Origin: an uncultured Collinsella sp.
GTDB lineage: Bacteria; Actinomycetota; Coriobacteriia; Coriobacteriales; Coriobacteriaceae
NCBI GenBank assembly: GCA_902470805.1
Contig: CABRHX010000003.1
Location: 62,001 to 126,000, forward strand
DNA: 64,000 nt
Direction of reading: 5' to 3'
The number at the start of each line of letters is the position of its first letter. Position 1 is the first letter of the stretch. The position numbers were made by a program, and so were the translations under genes. Shown here piece by piece: positions 18,424 through 27,501 of the stretch. The notes under the pieces were generated by a model. It was not told where the DNA came from, ran no database searches, and worked only from the letters and a program-made list of their open reading frames with translations.

Positions 18424-18450
18424 CGCTGCGTTACATGTCCCGCGTCTTGC

Positions 18451-20310
18451 TCACTGGGCGAATTGGCTGCGGTAGAGCTCGGCGTAGAAGCCGCCTGCCG
18501 CGAGCAGCTCGTCGTGTGTGCCGCGCTCGATAATCTCGCCGTCGCGCATCACTAGGATGCAGTCGGCGTTTCGGATCGTCGACAGGCGATGCGCCACGAC
18601 AAAGCTTGTGCGACCGGCCATGAGCTCGTCAAATGCCGCCTGCACCTGCAGCTCGGTGCGCGTATCGATGCTCGACGTGGCCTCGTCCAGCAGCAGAATC
18701 GCCGGGTCGGTGAGCATGACGCGCGCGATGCACAGCAGCTGCTTTTGGCCCTGGCTAAACGTGCCGCCGTCCTCGCCGATCACCGTATCGTAGCCGCCTG
18801 GCAGCTGCACGATAAACTTGTGCGCGTGCGCGCGCTTGGCGGCCTCGATAATCTGCTCGCGCGTGGCGTCGGGACGACCGTAGGCGATATTGTCCGCCAC
18901 CGTACCCTCGAACAGCCACGTATCCTGCAGCACCATACCAAAGGCGCGGCGCAGGCTTGCGCGCGTGTAGTCACGCGAGGAACGGCCATCGACCGCAATG
19001 CGGCCGGCGTCGATATCGTAGAAGCGCAGCAGCAGGTTGATGAGCGTCGTCTTGCCACAGCCCGTGGGACCGACGAGGGCAAAGCGCATGCCGGGCTTGG
19101 CCTCGATGCAGATGTCCTGCAGCAGTTTGCGCTCGGGCACATAGCTAAAGTCCACATGCTCAAACGAAACCTCGCCCTTCGGGGCGGCAAGTTCCACGGC
19201 ATCCGGCGCATCGGGTTCCTGCTCGCGCGCGTCAAGCAGTGCAAACATGCGGCGCGCCGAGGCATACGCCGTCTGGATCTGCGTAATGACGTTGGTGACC
19301 TCGTTGAACGGCTTGGTGTACTGGTTGGCATAGGACAGGAAGATCTGCACGCCGCCCACCGTAAGCGCCGCCGGCACGCCCGTGATCACGCCCACGCAGC
19401 CGATCACAGCGACCACGGCATAGATGATGTTATTGATAAAGCGCGTGCCGGGGTTGGAGAGCGAGCCCATAAACTGCGCGCGCTCGCCCGCGGTGTAGAG
19501 CTCGGCATTGAGGGCATCGAAGCGCTGTTGAGCGTGCGGGCCGTAGGCGAAGGCGTCCACGAGCTTTTGCTCACCCACATACTCCTCGATATGACCACCG
19601 AGCTGCCCTTGAATACGCTGCTGCGCAGTAAAGCTTTTGTTGGAGAGCTTGGCAATAGCACCGGCTGCAAAAATGGAAAGCGGCGTGACGAGCACCACCA
19701 CGAGCGTCATGGTCAGGTTAATGGAGAGCATAAACGTAAGCGTGCCAACGATGGTGATAACGCCGGTAAAGAGCTGGGTAAAGCCCTGCAGCAGACCGTC
19801 GCCCACCTGGTCGACATCGTTGACCACACGGCTCATGAGGTCGCCGTGGGCATGGCCGTCGATAAAGCTGAGCGGCATGCGGCTGAGCTTGTCGCTCGCC
19901 TCCACGCGCATGTCGCGCACCGTCTCGTAGGACAAGCGGTTGACGCAATAGCCCTGCAGCCACTGGAAGGCCGCGGCGCCCACCACAACGAGCGCGAGTT
20001 TGGTAACGAGTGGCAGCAGCGCATCGAAGTCCACCTGCCCGGCGGCGACGATAAGATCGATGCCCTCACCAATGAGAATGGGCGTGTAGAGCTGCAAGAT
20101 CACCGAGATGGCGGCACTCACAAACGACGCTACAAACGAAATGCGATGCGGGCGAACATAGCCCAGTAGGCGGCGGGTCACCGCACCCACGGGATAGCGC
20201 TCGGGATCGCCGGGCTGGCGCGGACCGTCGCCCAGGTCGTTGAGGTTATCGTTACCGGACACGTTGGCCGTCATCGTGGCGACCGAACCGGAGGAAGTGT
20301 ACGGATTCAT
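18451..20310 (-). CDS. Heterodimeric ABC exporter, half with canonical Walker B (second gene)
   Basis: 619 residues: six-helix exporter membrane domain (about 55-345) and an ATPase domain (about 370-610). Walker A GPTGCGKTT, Walker B ILLLDEATSS with catalytic Glu, H-loop VAHRLS. The signature is FSQGQKQ instead of LSGGQ, so this half contributes the degenerate signature. It begins immediately after the stop of the partner gene (TAA then ATG). The first 40 residues are a soluble extension rich in Asn, Asp and Gly. Likely a drug or lipid exporter of the TmrAB/LmrCD type; substrate unknown. Confidence 0.9.
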   Translation of the reverse strand: MNPYTSSGSVATMTANVSGNDNLNDLGDGPRQPGDPERYPVGAVTRRLLGYVRPHRISFVASFVSAAISVILQLYTPILIGEGIDLIVAAGQVDFDALLPLVTKLALVVVGAAAFQWLQGYCVNRLSYETVRDMRVEASDKLSRMPLSFIDGHAHGDLMSRVVNDVDQVGDGLLQGFTQLFTGVITIVGTLTFMLSINLTMTLVVVLVTPLSIFAAGAIAKLSNKSFTAQQRIQGQLGGHIEEYVGEQKLVDAFAYGPHAQQRFDALNAELYTAGERAQFMGSLSNPGTRFINNIIYAVVAVIGCVGVITGVPAALTVGGVQIFLSYANQYTKPFNEVTNVITQIQTAYASARRMFALLDAREQEPDAPDAVELAAPKGEVSFEHVDFSYVPERKLLQDICIEAKPGMRFALVGPTGCGKTTLINLLLRFYDIDAGRIAVDGRSSRDYTRASLRRAFGMVLQDTWLFEGTVADNIAYGRPDATREQIIEAAKRAHAHKFIVQLPGGYDTVIGEDGGTFSQGQKQLLCIARVMLTDPAILLLDEATSSIDTRTELQVQAAFDELMAGRTSFVVAHRLSTIRNADCILVMRDGEIIERGTHDELLAAGGFYAELYRSQFAQ

Positions 20311-22182
20311 TTAGCAGCCCTCCTTTGCGCAAGTGGATGCCGGGGCAGCCGGGGCGGACGCGGGACTTGGGACGGACGTGGGCGCCGCACTCCCCTGCTG
20401 GCCCTCGAGCTCCTCGCGGCGCAGCTGCGACTGGCAGATCTCGCGATAGAGCTGGCAGGTCGCGTACAGCTCGTCATGCGTGCCCAGGCCCGCAACCGAG
20501 CCGTGGTCGAGTACGCAGATCATGTCGGCATCGCGCACGGTCGAGACGCGCTGGCTCACGATGACAGTCGTCAGCGGCAGCCCGCCCTCGGCGGCACCGC
20601 GCACGCTGCGCTCGCGAATGGCATGGCGAAGCGCCGCGTCAGTCTTAAAGTCGAGCGCCGACGCGGAGTCATCCATGATCAATATCTGAGGCGAACCAAC
20701 CAAGGCACGCGCGATAGTCAGGCGCTGACGCTGGCCACCACTAAAGTTCTTGCCGCCCGCCTCGACCGGGGCGTCTAAGCCCTGCGGCTTGTTGCGCACG
20801 AACTCGCTGGCCTGCGCCATGTCGAGTGCCGCCCAGAGCTCCTCGTCGGTCGCAGCTTCATCGCGCCAGGTCAGGTTGCTGCGGATGGAGCCGCTCACCA
20901 GCGATGCGCGCTGCGGAACGGTCGCGACCACACGGCGCAGCTGGTCGAGCGGCCAGGTGCGCACGTCGGCGCCCATCACGCTCACGCTGCCGGTGCTCGC
21001 ATCGTACAGGCGCGGGATGAGCGAGACGAGCGTGGACTTGCCGCTACCCGTACCGCCGATAATGCCGAGCGTCTTGCCCAGCGGGAGTTCCAGCGTCACA
21101 TCGTTGACAGCATTGGCCGCGCCGGTGCCAAAGGAGAAGCTCGCATGGCTCAAGCTCAGCGCGGAGACCGGGGCGTCGACGTCCGTCGCGGGTGCCTGAG
21201 GCAGTGCGACCGGCTCGTTATCCTCGTCGGTGATGCTCGGCTCGCAGTTGAGCACCTCGTTGATACGCGACGCGCTGGCGCTCGCCTTGGTAAAGACCAC
21301 GACCAGGTTGGCGACGTACACGATGGAGGTCAGGGTCTGCGTCATGTAGTTCACAAACGCCATGACCTGGCCCTGCGTAAGCTCGCCCACGCTGACCTGG
21401 ATGCCGCCCACCCACAGGATGGCGCACACGCCCAGGTTCATCACCAAAAACGTGACGGGGTTGAGAATCGACGAGAGCTTGCCCACCGCGATGGCGACAT
21501 GCGCCTGATCGTCAGCCGCCTGGGCAAAACGCTCGCGCTCGTGATCCTCGCGCACAAACGCGCGGACCACACGAGCGCCCGAAAGCCCCTCGCGGCAAAT
21601 GAGCGCAATGCGGTCGAGCTTTGCCTGCAGCTGCTTGTAGTACGGAATGCAGCGCGCCATGACAAACCAAAACACCAGGCCGATGGCGGGCGTGCAGATT
21701 AAAAAGATAATGCCGAGCTTAAGGTCGATGGCGAGGGCCGCAACCATGGAGCCCACCGCCAGGAAAGGCCAGCGGATGAGCATGCGCACGCCCAGCGCCA
21801 CGGCAAGCTGCACCTGGTTGACGTCGTTGGTGATGCGGGTGATAAGCGACGGCGTGCCAAAGCGGTCGAGTTCGGCATAGCTCAGTTTGTTGATGTGCTC
21901 GTAGAGCGCGCCGCGAATGTCGGTGCCCATGCCCTGCGAGGTCAGCGCCGCCATCTTTTGGCAGACAAGCGTAAACGAGATGCCGATCACAGCCATGGCA
22001 GCGAGCACCATGCCGTAGTGGACGACGGCACTCACGTCGTGCGCACCGATACCTTTATCAATCATCTGGGCAATCACCAGCGGCGTCAGCAGGTCAAAGA
22101 TCACTTCGATCAACTTGCACGCAGGGCCAATCACCATATACCGGCGAAATTTACCACCAAAACGCCCGAGCAGTTCAATCAT
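20311..22182 (-). CDS. Heterodimeric ABC exporter, half with non-catalytic Walker B (first gene)
   Basis: 623 residues: membrane domain (about 15-310) and ATPase (about 345-580), then a Pro/Ala/Ser-rich tail. Walker A GGTGSGKST, canonical signature FSGGQRQ, but Walker B reads ILIMDDSASALD with Asp in place of the catalytic Glu. Together with the partner's SQGQ signature this leaves one competent and one degenerate ATP site, the usual design of heterodimeric exporters. Start at 22182 chosen for GGGAG upstream; the upstream in-frame ATG has no ribosome site. Same residue pattern as the pair at 44777-48515. Confidence 0.9.
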   Translation of the reverse strand: MIELLGRFGGKFRRYMVIGPACKLIEVIFDLLTPLVIAQMIDKGIGAHDVSAVVHYGMVLAAMAVIGISFTLVCQKMAALTSQGMGTDIRGALYEHINKLSYAELDRFGTPSLITRITNDVNQVQLAVALGVRMLIRWPFLAVGSMVAALAIDLKLGIIFLICTPAIGLVFWFVMARCIPYYKQLQAKLDRIALICREGLSGARVVRAFVREDHERERFAQAADDQAHVAIAVGKLSSILNPVTFLVMNLGVCAILWVGGIQVSVGELTQGQVMAFVNYMTQTLTSIVYVANLVVVFTKASASASRINEVLNCEPSITDEDNEPVALPQAPATDVDAPVSALSLSHASFSFGTGAANAVNDVTLELPLGKTLGIIGGTGSGKSTLVSLIPRLYDASTGSVSVMGADVRTWPLDQLRRVVATVPQRASLVSGSIRSNLTWRDEAATDEELWAALDMAQASEFVRNKPQGLDAPVEAGGKNFSGGQRQRLTIARALVGSPQILIMDDSASALDFKTDAALRHAIRERSVRGAAEGGLPLTTVIVSQRVSTVRDADMICVLDHGSVAGLGTHDELYATCQLYREICQSQLRREELEGQQGSAAPTSVPSPASAPAAPASTCAKEGC

Positions 22183-22338
22183 AAAAAGGCGCTCCCTATC
22201 ATCATCCACATTCAATTCGAATCATGATAGTACGGTGAGCCCAAAAGAAGCGTAAACAACTCGTCATTTCTAATGGGATTCGGTTTCCAAAGAAGCGGAA
22301 AGGCACGCGCACACCCAGCCAGTGTCGGGTCGACCGCC

Positions 22339-22347
22339 TGATATACT
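22339..22347 (+). promoter_or_regulatory. Extended -10 promoter, duplicated gene 1
   Basis: TGATATACT is an extended -10 (TGN followed by TATACT), 50 bases before the ATG. It is conserved in the second copy, whereas the sequence further upstream differs. Confidence 0.5.
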
Positions 22348-22397
22348 TACATTAGTGCTACCAAGTTAGTCGCCGACCCTTGAAATGAGGTGCCGAG

Positions 22398-23465
22398 ATG
22401 AACGACATTCTCGCAAGAAGAGCAAGACGAGCAACCGTGGGCATCGCCCTTTCCGCGGCACTTGTCGCGAGAATCGCCCCCGCAACGGCGATCGCGGCAG
22501 AAACCAGTTCCCCCACCGGTGCGGCCGTTTCGCAGACGAGCGCCACCAGCGGCAATTCGGGCACCCTGCAGACGGAAGATGCGGCCGCCGCAAAAGAAAA
22601 AGCGTATGCAGCCATGCAGGAAGCGCTCAAAAACCTCGAGGCCGCAAAAGACGCCGCAAGTCCCGAGAAAATTGCGAGATTCAATGATGACATTGCCCGT
22701 TTTCAAGAGCTCCGCGACAAGATGGCGGCGCAAGCCGTCGAAGAGAGGGAACTCCTTCCCACCATGCAAGCGGACATCGATGCAGGCCAAGCCAAATACG
22801 ACGGGGCCATCAACCGGGTAAGCGAGCTCCAAGCAGAATTAGACAAGAAACTTGAGGTGCTTAAGACACTCGAAGCACTCGGCTACGAGGAGTTTGTCGA
22901 AACTACTAAACAGCAAATAAGGCAGTTGCGCAGTGAGATCATAACGGCAAAAGCGCAAGTAGGCCATTGCGAAGAGGAGCTCCGCGAGTTCCAGCTCCGC
23001 CTCAGAAATCAGGAAAGACGAGTTAATGACTGTGAACGTGCTGTAGAGAAATATAAAGCCAATATCGACCAGTTCACAGCCTGGCGAGATGCGCTCCTCG
23101 ACAATTTGAAAAAAGCGCAAACGGCTTATGACGACGCCTGCAAGGCATACGAAGAGGCGAAATCCGCGGCAGACAAGGCCACCTCGCCCGAGATAACGCA
23201 ACCGACCGAGACGACGCCTCCCTCCAACTCGGCGCAACCGGCCGAGGCAACACAGCCCGCCAGCTCGCCCGCGACCGGCAAAAATACCCCGCCAAGCTCC
23301 ACCAAGCAGGCGAACTCGAGCAGCGGCAAGCAAGCAAATACGACCGCCGGCAAGCTCGCGAACACGGGCGATGCAGCGCCGAGCGCAATCGCACTCGCAG
23401 CAGTCGCCGCCGCAGGCCTCGGAATAACCGCCACAGCCACACGCCGCATCAAGAACTCAAAATAG
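22398..23465 (+). CDS. Coiled-coil cell-wall-anchored protein, paralogue 1
   Basis: 355 residues. The signal peptide ends near IAAE (about residue 34). Residues about 55-265 are highly charged heptad-like helix (AAAAKEKAYAAMQEAL, ELQAELDKKLEVLKTL), predicted as an extended coiled coil. A Pro/Thr/Ser-rich wall spanner follows (about 265-320), then LANTGD, a hydrophobic helix and RRIKNSK, a sortase-type anchor. Likely a surface stalk or adhesin; ligand unknown. Paralogous to the next gene, with which it shares promoter, signal peptide and anchor. The RBS GAGG is present before the ATG. Confidence 0.82.
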   Translation: MNDILARRARRATVGIALSAALVARIAPATAIAAETSSPTGAAVSQTSATSGNSGTLQTEDAAAAKEKAYAAMQEALKNLEAAKDAASPEKIARFNDDIARFQELRDKMAAQAVEERELLPTMQADIDAGQAKYDGAINRVSELQAELDKKLEVLKTLEALGYEEFVETTKQQIRQLRSEIITAKAQVGHCEEELREFQLRLRNQERRVNDCERAVEKYKANIDQFTAWRDALLDNLKKAQTAYDDACKAYEEAKSAADKATSPEITQPTETTPPSNSAQPAEATQPASSPATGKNTPPSSTKQANSSSGKQANTTAGKLANTGDAAPSAIALAAVAAAGLGITATATRRIKNSK

Positions 23466-23510
23466 CTGCCAGCGGTTATTGTCTTCGCCAATCCGCAAGC
23501 CAAGAGACAA

Positions 23511-23551
23511 AAAGAGGCCCGTTTCCCCAACCCAGGGAAACGGGCCTCTTT
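23511..23551 (+). terminator. Intrinsic terminator of paralogue 1
   Basis: AAAGAGGCCCGTTTCCC pairs with GGGAAACGGGCCTCTTT, 45 bases after the stop codon. Confidence 0.9.
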
Positions 23552-23706
23552 ACTTGAAAAAACAAATGGTAATGCCGCCGTCTCTTGAACCACGCAGCCA
23601 TCAATGCCCAGACAACACCAGCAAGCCGCGTTCCTTAAGGGATAGATTTAATGGCTGTTAATCAAGGGGTATACGTGCACGCCCGATCAATGGCGGGCAA
23701 ACCGCC

Positions 23707-23715
23707 TGATATACT
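23707..23715 (+). promoter_or_regulatory. Extended -10 promoter, duplicated gene 2
   Basis: TGATATACT, identical to the copy before paralogue 1, at the same distance from the start codon. Confidence 0.5.
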
Positions 23716-23765
23716 TACATTAGTGCTACCAAGTTAGTCGCCGACCCTTGAAATGAGGTGCCGAG

Positions 23766-24764
23766 ATGAACGACATTCTCGCAAGAAGAGCAAAACGAGC
23801 AACTATGGGCATCGCCCTTTCCGTGGCGCTTGTCACAGGAATCGCCCCCGCAACGGCGATCGCGGCAGAAGCCAGCGCTCCCATCGATGCAGTTGCCCTG
23901 CAGTCGGAAGATGCGGCCGCCGCAAAAGAAAAAGCGCATGCGGCCATGCAGGAAGCGCTCAAAAAACTCAAAGCAGCGGAGGACGCCGCAAGTCCCGAGA
24001 GAATTGCGGGAATCAATAATATGATTGCCAGTGATCAAGAGCTCCGCGACATTATGCTGGCGCATGCCGCCGAATGTAGGGAACTCCTTCCCGCCATGCA
24101 AGCGAACGTCGATGCAGCCCAAGCCAAATACGACGAGGCCAGCAACCTGGTAAGCAGCCTTCAGGCAAAATTAGAGGCACTTAAGGCACTCGGCGACGAG
24201 GCGCCCAGCGAAGCTATTAAACAGTTGCGCTCCGAAATCATGGCGGCAAAATTGCAAGAAGAGTCTTGCAAAACGACGCTTGACAGCTACCAACGCCGCC
24301 TCGAAAGCCAGGAAAGACAGGTTCAGAGATTCGAAAGTGCGGCGGAGGAAGTCAAAGCCCACATCGACGAGGAAACAGCCAAGCGAGATGCGCTCCTCGA
24401 CAATTTGGATAAGGCGCAAGCGGCATATGACGACGCCTGCAAGGCATACGAAGAGGCGAAAGCCGCGGCAGACAAGACCACCTCGCCCGAGATAACGAAA
24501 CCTGCCGAGACAGTGCCTCCCTCCGGCTCAACGCAACCCGCCGAGGCGACACCGCCCGTTGCCTCACCTGCAACCGGCAAAGACGCCCTACCAAGCTCCA
24601 CCAAGCAGGCGAACTCGAGCAGCAGCAAGCAAGCAAATACGACCGCCGGCAAGCTCGCAAACACGGGTGACACAGCACCGAGCGCAATCGCACTCGCAGG
24701 AATCGCCGCCGCAGGCCTCGGAATAACCGCCACGGGTGTACGCCGCCTCAAGAACTCAAAATAG
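23766..24764 (+). CDS. Coiled-coil cell-wall-anchored protein, paralogue 2
   Basis: 332 residues. Same plan as paralogue 1: near-identical signal peptide (MNDILARRAKRATMG), a charged coiled-coil body, a Pro/Thr/Ser spanner and LANTGD with C-terminal RRLKNSK. It lacks about 15 residues after the signal peptide (a Ser/Thr/Gly-rich piece in paralogue 1) and some residues in the helix. The coiled coil has diverged more than the ends, consistent with selection for variation in the exposed part. The order of the two genes and the shared flanks show a direct tandem duplication. Confidence 0.82.
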   Translation: MNDILARRAKRATMGIALSVALVTGIAPATAIAAEASAPIDAVALQSEDAAAAKEKAHAAMQEALKKLKAAEDAASPERIAGINNMIASDQELRDIMLAHAAECRELLPAMQANVDAAQAKYDEASNLVSSLQAKLEALKALGDEAPSEAIKQLRSEIMAAKLQEESCKTTLDSYQRRLESQERQVQRFESAAEEVKAHIDEETAKRDALLDNLDKAQAAYDDACKAYEEAKAAADKTTSPEITKPAETVPPSGSTQPAEATPPVASPATGKDALPSSTKQANSSSSKQANTTAGKLANTGDTAPSAIALAGIAAAGLGITATGVRRLKNSK

Positions 24765-24807
24765 CCGCCAGAGCATACCATCTTCGCCAATCCACAAACC
24801 CAGAGAC

Positions 24808-24844
24808 AAAAGAGGCCCGTTTCCCCAGGGAAACGGGCCTCTTT
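24808..24844 (+). terminator. Intrinsic terminator of paralogue 2
   Basis: AAAGAGGCCCGTTTCCC pairs with GGGAAACGGGCCTCTTT, with a loop 4 bases shorter than in copy 1. Confidence 0.9.
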
Positions 24845-24987
24845 AACTGCAAAAATTCAAGCAACAGCACCGCCGCCTCTTGAACCACATAGCCATCAAT
24901 GCCCAGACAACACCAGCAAGCCGCATTCCGCAAGGGATAGATTTAAATTAGATAAACGCGCCTTTACGGGTGATTTTTGGACGACGG

Positions 24988-25082
24988 GGCCCGGCCGGCG
25001 GCGAGGTGTTTGGTAGTCGAGCGATCCCGCAGGCGAAGCCGAGGACCAGCGAGACACCAAATACCTCGCCGCCGGCCGGGCC
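24988..25082. repeat. Long inverted repeat between convergent transcripts, copy 2
   Basis: 27-bp arms with one mismatch, 24988-25014 and 25056-25082, beginning GGCCCGGCCGGCGGCG. They enclose 41 bases. It lies between the end of paralogue 2 (plus strand) and the SRP RNA gene (minus strand). Confidence 0.9.
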
Positions 25083-25108
25083 ATGTCGCGACACCAAAAA
25101 GCGCCCGT

Positions 25109-25211
25109 GCGCTCGATGGATTCGGATGCCCGACAGAGGCTCCTTATGGCTGCTTCCTTCCGGACCTGACCAGATTCGGAACATGTCGTCATCCGAACCC
25201 ATCGAACGCGC
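25109..25211 (-). ncRNA. ffs: Signal recognition particle RNA (4.5S type)
   Basis: On the minus strand the universally conserved SRP domain IV is present, GGTCAGGTCCGGAAGG followed by AAGCAGCC, with the GGAA tetraloop. The flanking arms GCGCGTTCGATGG... and ...CCATCGAGCGC pair over about 20 bases to form the long helix, giving a short bacterial SRP RNA of about 100 nt. Ends are set by this outer helix and are accurate to a few bases. Confidence 0.95.
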
Positions 25212-25225
25212 TAGGCGCTCGGTAT

Positions 25226-25254
25226 ATCTTACCTGCTCCCGTCCAGCAGGGCAA
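25226..25254 (-). promoter_or_regulatory. Promoter of the SRP RNA gene
   Basis: Minus strand: TTGCCC (25249-25254), 17 bp, TAAGAT (25226-25231), about 15 bases before the RNA 5' end. Confidence 0.6.
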
Positions 25255-25288
25255 GTGGGGCGGACCCATCGGATGGATTCGCCCCACT
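25254..25288 (-). terminator. Hairpin after the giant adhesin gene
   Basis: AGTGGGGCG and CGCCCCACT form a stem 12 bases after the stop codon at 25300. There is no strong T run. Confidence 0.5.
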
Positions 25289-25299
25289 CGTCCATATCG

Positions 25300-27501
25300 C
25301 TAGCGGCGCCTACGGTACAGGACCGCGCCGCCCGCTGCGGTCAGCGCGCCGATGCCGGCCATGGCCGCGAGCGCCTCGACCGGCAGGCTGCGGTCGCCGG
25401 TGTCGGGCATGCCGCCCTTGGAGCCGTCGCCGCTAGAGCCGCTGCCGGAGCCGTTATCTGAACCGCCGTCTGAGCCGCCGCCCGGCGTGCCGGGGTTCTC
25501 GGGGGTGCCGGGGGTCCCGGGATTCTCGGCGTAGCTGTTGGTGAAGACTGGCGGCACGTTGGCGTCGCCCTCGTAGGAGACCTTCGCCGACAGATAGCCC
25601 GTCTTGGTGCCGTCGGCCGCCTCGTCGCCCACCGTGACGACGATCTTGCGCACCGCCTTGTCGTAGGCCACGTGCGCCTGGCCGTCGTCGACCTCGCTCA
25701 CCGTGAAGGTGTAGGTGCCGGCCTGCTTGAACGTCAGCGCATCGAACGTGACGCTGCCGTCCGCGGCGTTCTTGGCGGTCGACATGACCTTGCCGTCCCG
25801 GCTCTTGAGCTCAAAGCTGAACTGGCCCGCCTTGAGCTCGGCGCCCTTGAGCACCTTGGCGGCGCCCAGCTTGAGGGTGACGGGCGCGGCCTCGTAGCCG
25901 TTGGTGAACGTCACCGAGTCGTCGCCCGTGGGATTGCCCTCGGCATCCGCCAGCTCGTGCCTGACGGTGAGCATGCCGTTTCCGGCATCGGTGACCGTCG
26001 TGCGCACGCGGTACGTCGCCCTGTCGTACGTCACGCCGCCCGCCGTGCCGGCGACCTCGCGCAGCTCATAGCTGTGCGTGCCGGGCGCGGTGTAGGTGAC
26101 GGGGCCGAGCGCGACCGTGCCGTCGGCGGCGTTCCTGCCCGCTGCCGCGACGCTCTCGCTGCCGTCGGCGGCAATCTCGACCAGCTGGAACTCGAACTCG
26201 CCCTCGGCCAGGTCGCGGCCCTTAAGCTTCTTGCTCACCTTGATCTGGTCGGTGACGGAGCTCGGCGTCGGATTCACGACGTAGGTGTTGGTGAACTCGA
26301 ACGCGCCCTTGCCCTCGGGCGTGCCCTCTGCGGGCAGGACCTCCGCGGCGAGCGTGCCCGCGTTGGTGTCCTCGACCACCTTGACCGTGAAGGTCCTGAT
26401 CGCCGTCGCGTCATTGACCACGCCGTCGACCGAGCCGGACTCGCTCACCCGATAGGCGAACGTCTTGGTGCGCAGGCCGTCGCCGTCGATCTCGACGTCA
26501 TCGAGATCGCTCGGCTGCCTGAACGTGACGCTGCCCAGCTCGACGTTGCCGGCGGCGTCGTTGGTCGCCTCGGTCACTGTCTTGTCGGAGGCGTTGACCG
26601 GCGCGGGCGCGCCGTCCAGCGGCTCAATCTTAAAGGTGTACTTGCCCGCGATGTCGGCCTGCGCCAGGCCGAGACCGGCCTGGCTGAGCGCCAGCGTCTT
26701 GGTGCCCGCGAGGTCGACCGTAGCCTCGCCGGCACCATAGGCATTCACGAACGACAGCGTGCCGCCGGAGCCCTCGGGGTAGACCACGCTAACGTCCAGC
26801 CCGCCCTTGCCGTCATCTGCCACCTTGACCGTGATGTCGAAGCTCGAGGCGGTCGCCGTCACGCCCGCGGGCAGCCGGTCCGTGCCGTCCTCGGAAACGG
26901 TATAGGAAATGACCCAGGAGCCGTCGGCGGCCCTGGCGGCGGTACCGTCCGCCACCATCCGCTCGAGAGCGTCGGTGGTGTAGGAGATGGGCGAGAACGC
27001 AAGTCCCGCGGCCTCGCCGTCGCCGGAGGCCCGGTTGGTCGCGGTCGCGACCACGTCGCCCCGGGCATCGCGGACGGAGAACGAGAACTCGCCCGCCGCC
27101 GCGGCGCGGCCCGTCAGCGTCTTGGTGGCATTGATGACCGCGCCGCCCTCGCCGCCGAGCGCTCCGGTGGCCTCGTAGGAGTTCTCGAACGCAACCGTCA
27201 CGGGCGTGGGCGTCGCCGTGGCGTCATCTGCCGTGGAGACCTCGCTGCGGGCGACCTCGACACCGTCCTTGGCAACTGTGGTGGTGACCGTGAGCCTGCC
27301 CGTCGCGGCGTCGTAGGCGGGCGCGATGGCCACCGTGCGCGGCGCGATGTCGTTGGTGTAGCCCTCGCCGCCGAGCTTGGTCTCGGTGACGGTGAAGCTG
27401 TAGATCTTCCCCGCATCGGCGTCGGTAAACTTCACGTCGCTGCCCGCAGCACCGCCGACGAGGTCGACCAGGTCGGCCTCTCCGTCATCGGCAGCGGCCA
27501 C
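25300..27501 (-). CDS. C-terminal part of the giant adhesin (after the frameshift)
   Basis: 733 residues of open frame. It contains about four and a half isopeptide repeats, each with a Lys near the start (KTLTGRA, KVLKGAEL) and a terminal FTN-Y motif whose Asn would form the Lys-Asn bond. A Gly/Ser-rich stalk with PGTPENPGTPGG precedes MPDTGD, a hydrophobic helix and RRRR, a sortase signal. The first residues read from an internal GTG are not a natural N-terminus. GC content is visibly higher here than in the N-terminal two thirds of the gene. Without the upstream part it has no signal peptide and would not be exported. Confidence 0.7.
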   Translation of the reverse strand: MAAADDGEADLVDLVGGAAGSDVKFTDADAGKIYSFTVTETKLGGEGYTNDIAPRTVAIAPAYDAATGRLTVTTTVAKDGVEVARSEVSTADDATATPTPVTVAFENSYEATGALGGEGGAVINATKTLTGRAAAAGEFSFSVRDARGDVVATATNRASGDGEAAGLAFSPISYTTDALERMVADGTAARAADGSWVISYTVSEDGTDRLPAGVTATASSFDITVKVADDGKGGLDVSVVYPEGSGGTLSFVNAYGAGEATVDLAGTKTLALSQAGLGLAQADIAGKYTFKIEPLDGAPAPVNASDKTVTEATNDAAGNVELGSVTFRQPSDLDDVEIDGDGLRTKTFAYRVSESGSVDGVVNDATAIRTFTVKVVEDTNAGTLAAEVLPAEGTPEGKGAFEFTNTYVVNPTPSSVTDQIKVSKKLKGRDLAEGEFEFQLVEIAADGSESVAAAGRNAADGTVALGPVTYTAPGTHSYELREVAGTAGGVTYDRATYRVRTTVTDAGNGMLTVRHELADAEGNPTGDDSVTFTNGYEAAPVTLKLGAAKVLKGAELKAGQFSFELKSRDGKVMSTAKNAADGSVTFDALTFKQAGTYTFTVSEVDDGQAHVAYDKAVRKIVVTVGDEAADGTKTGYLSAKVSYEGDANVPPVFTNSYAENPGTPGTPENPGTPGGGSDGGSDNGSGSGSSGDGSKGGMPDTGDRSLPVEALAAMAGIGALTAAGGAVLYRRRR

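Larger units (their letters stand above)
22333..24945 (+). repeat. Tandem duplication of promoter, wall-protein gene, terminator and flank
   Basis: Unit 1 spans 22333-23650 and unit 2 spans 23701-24945. The first 90 or so bases (extended -10, leader, RBS and first codons) are almost identical. The genes differ in length by 69 bp, and the terminator and the 80-base flank after it are conserved too. Divergence is greatest in the coiled-coil interior. Confidence 0.9.
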
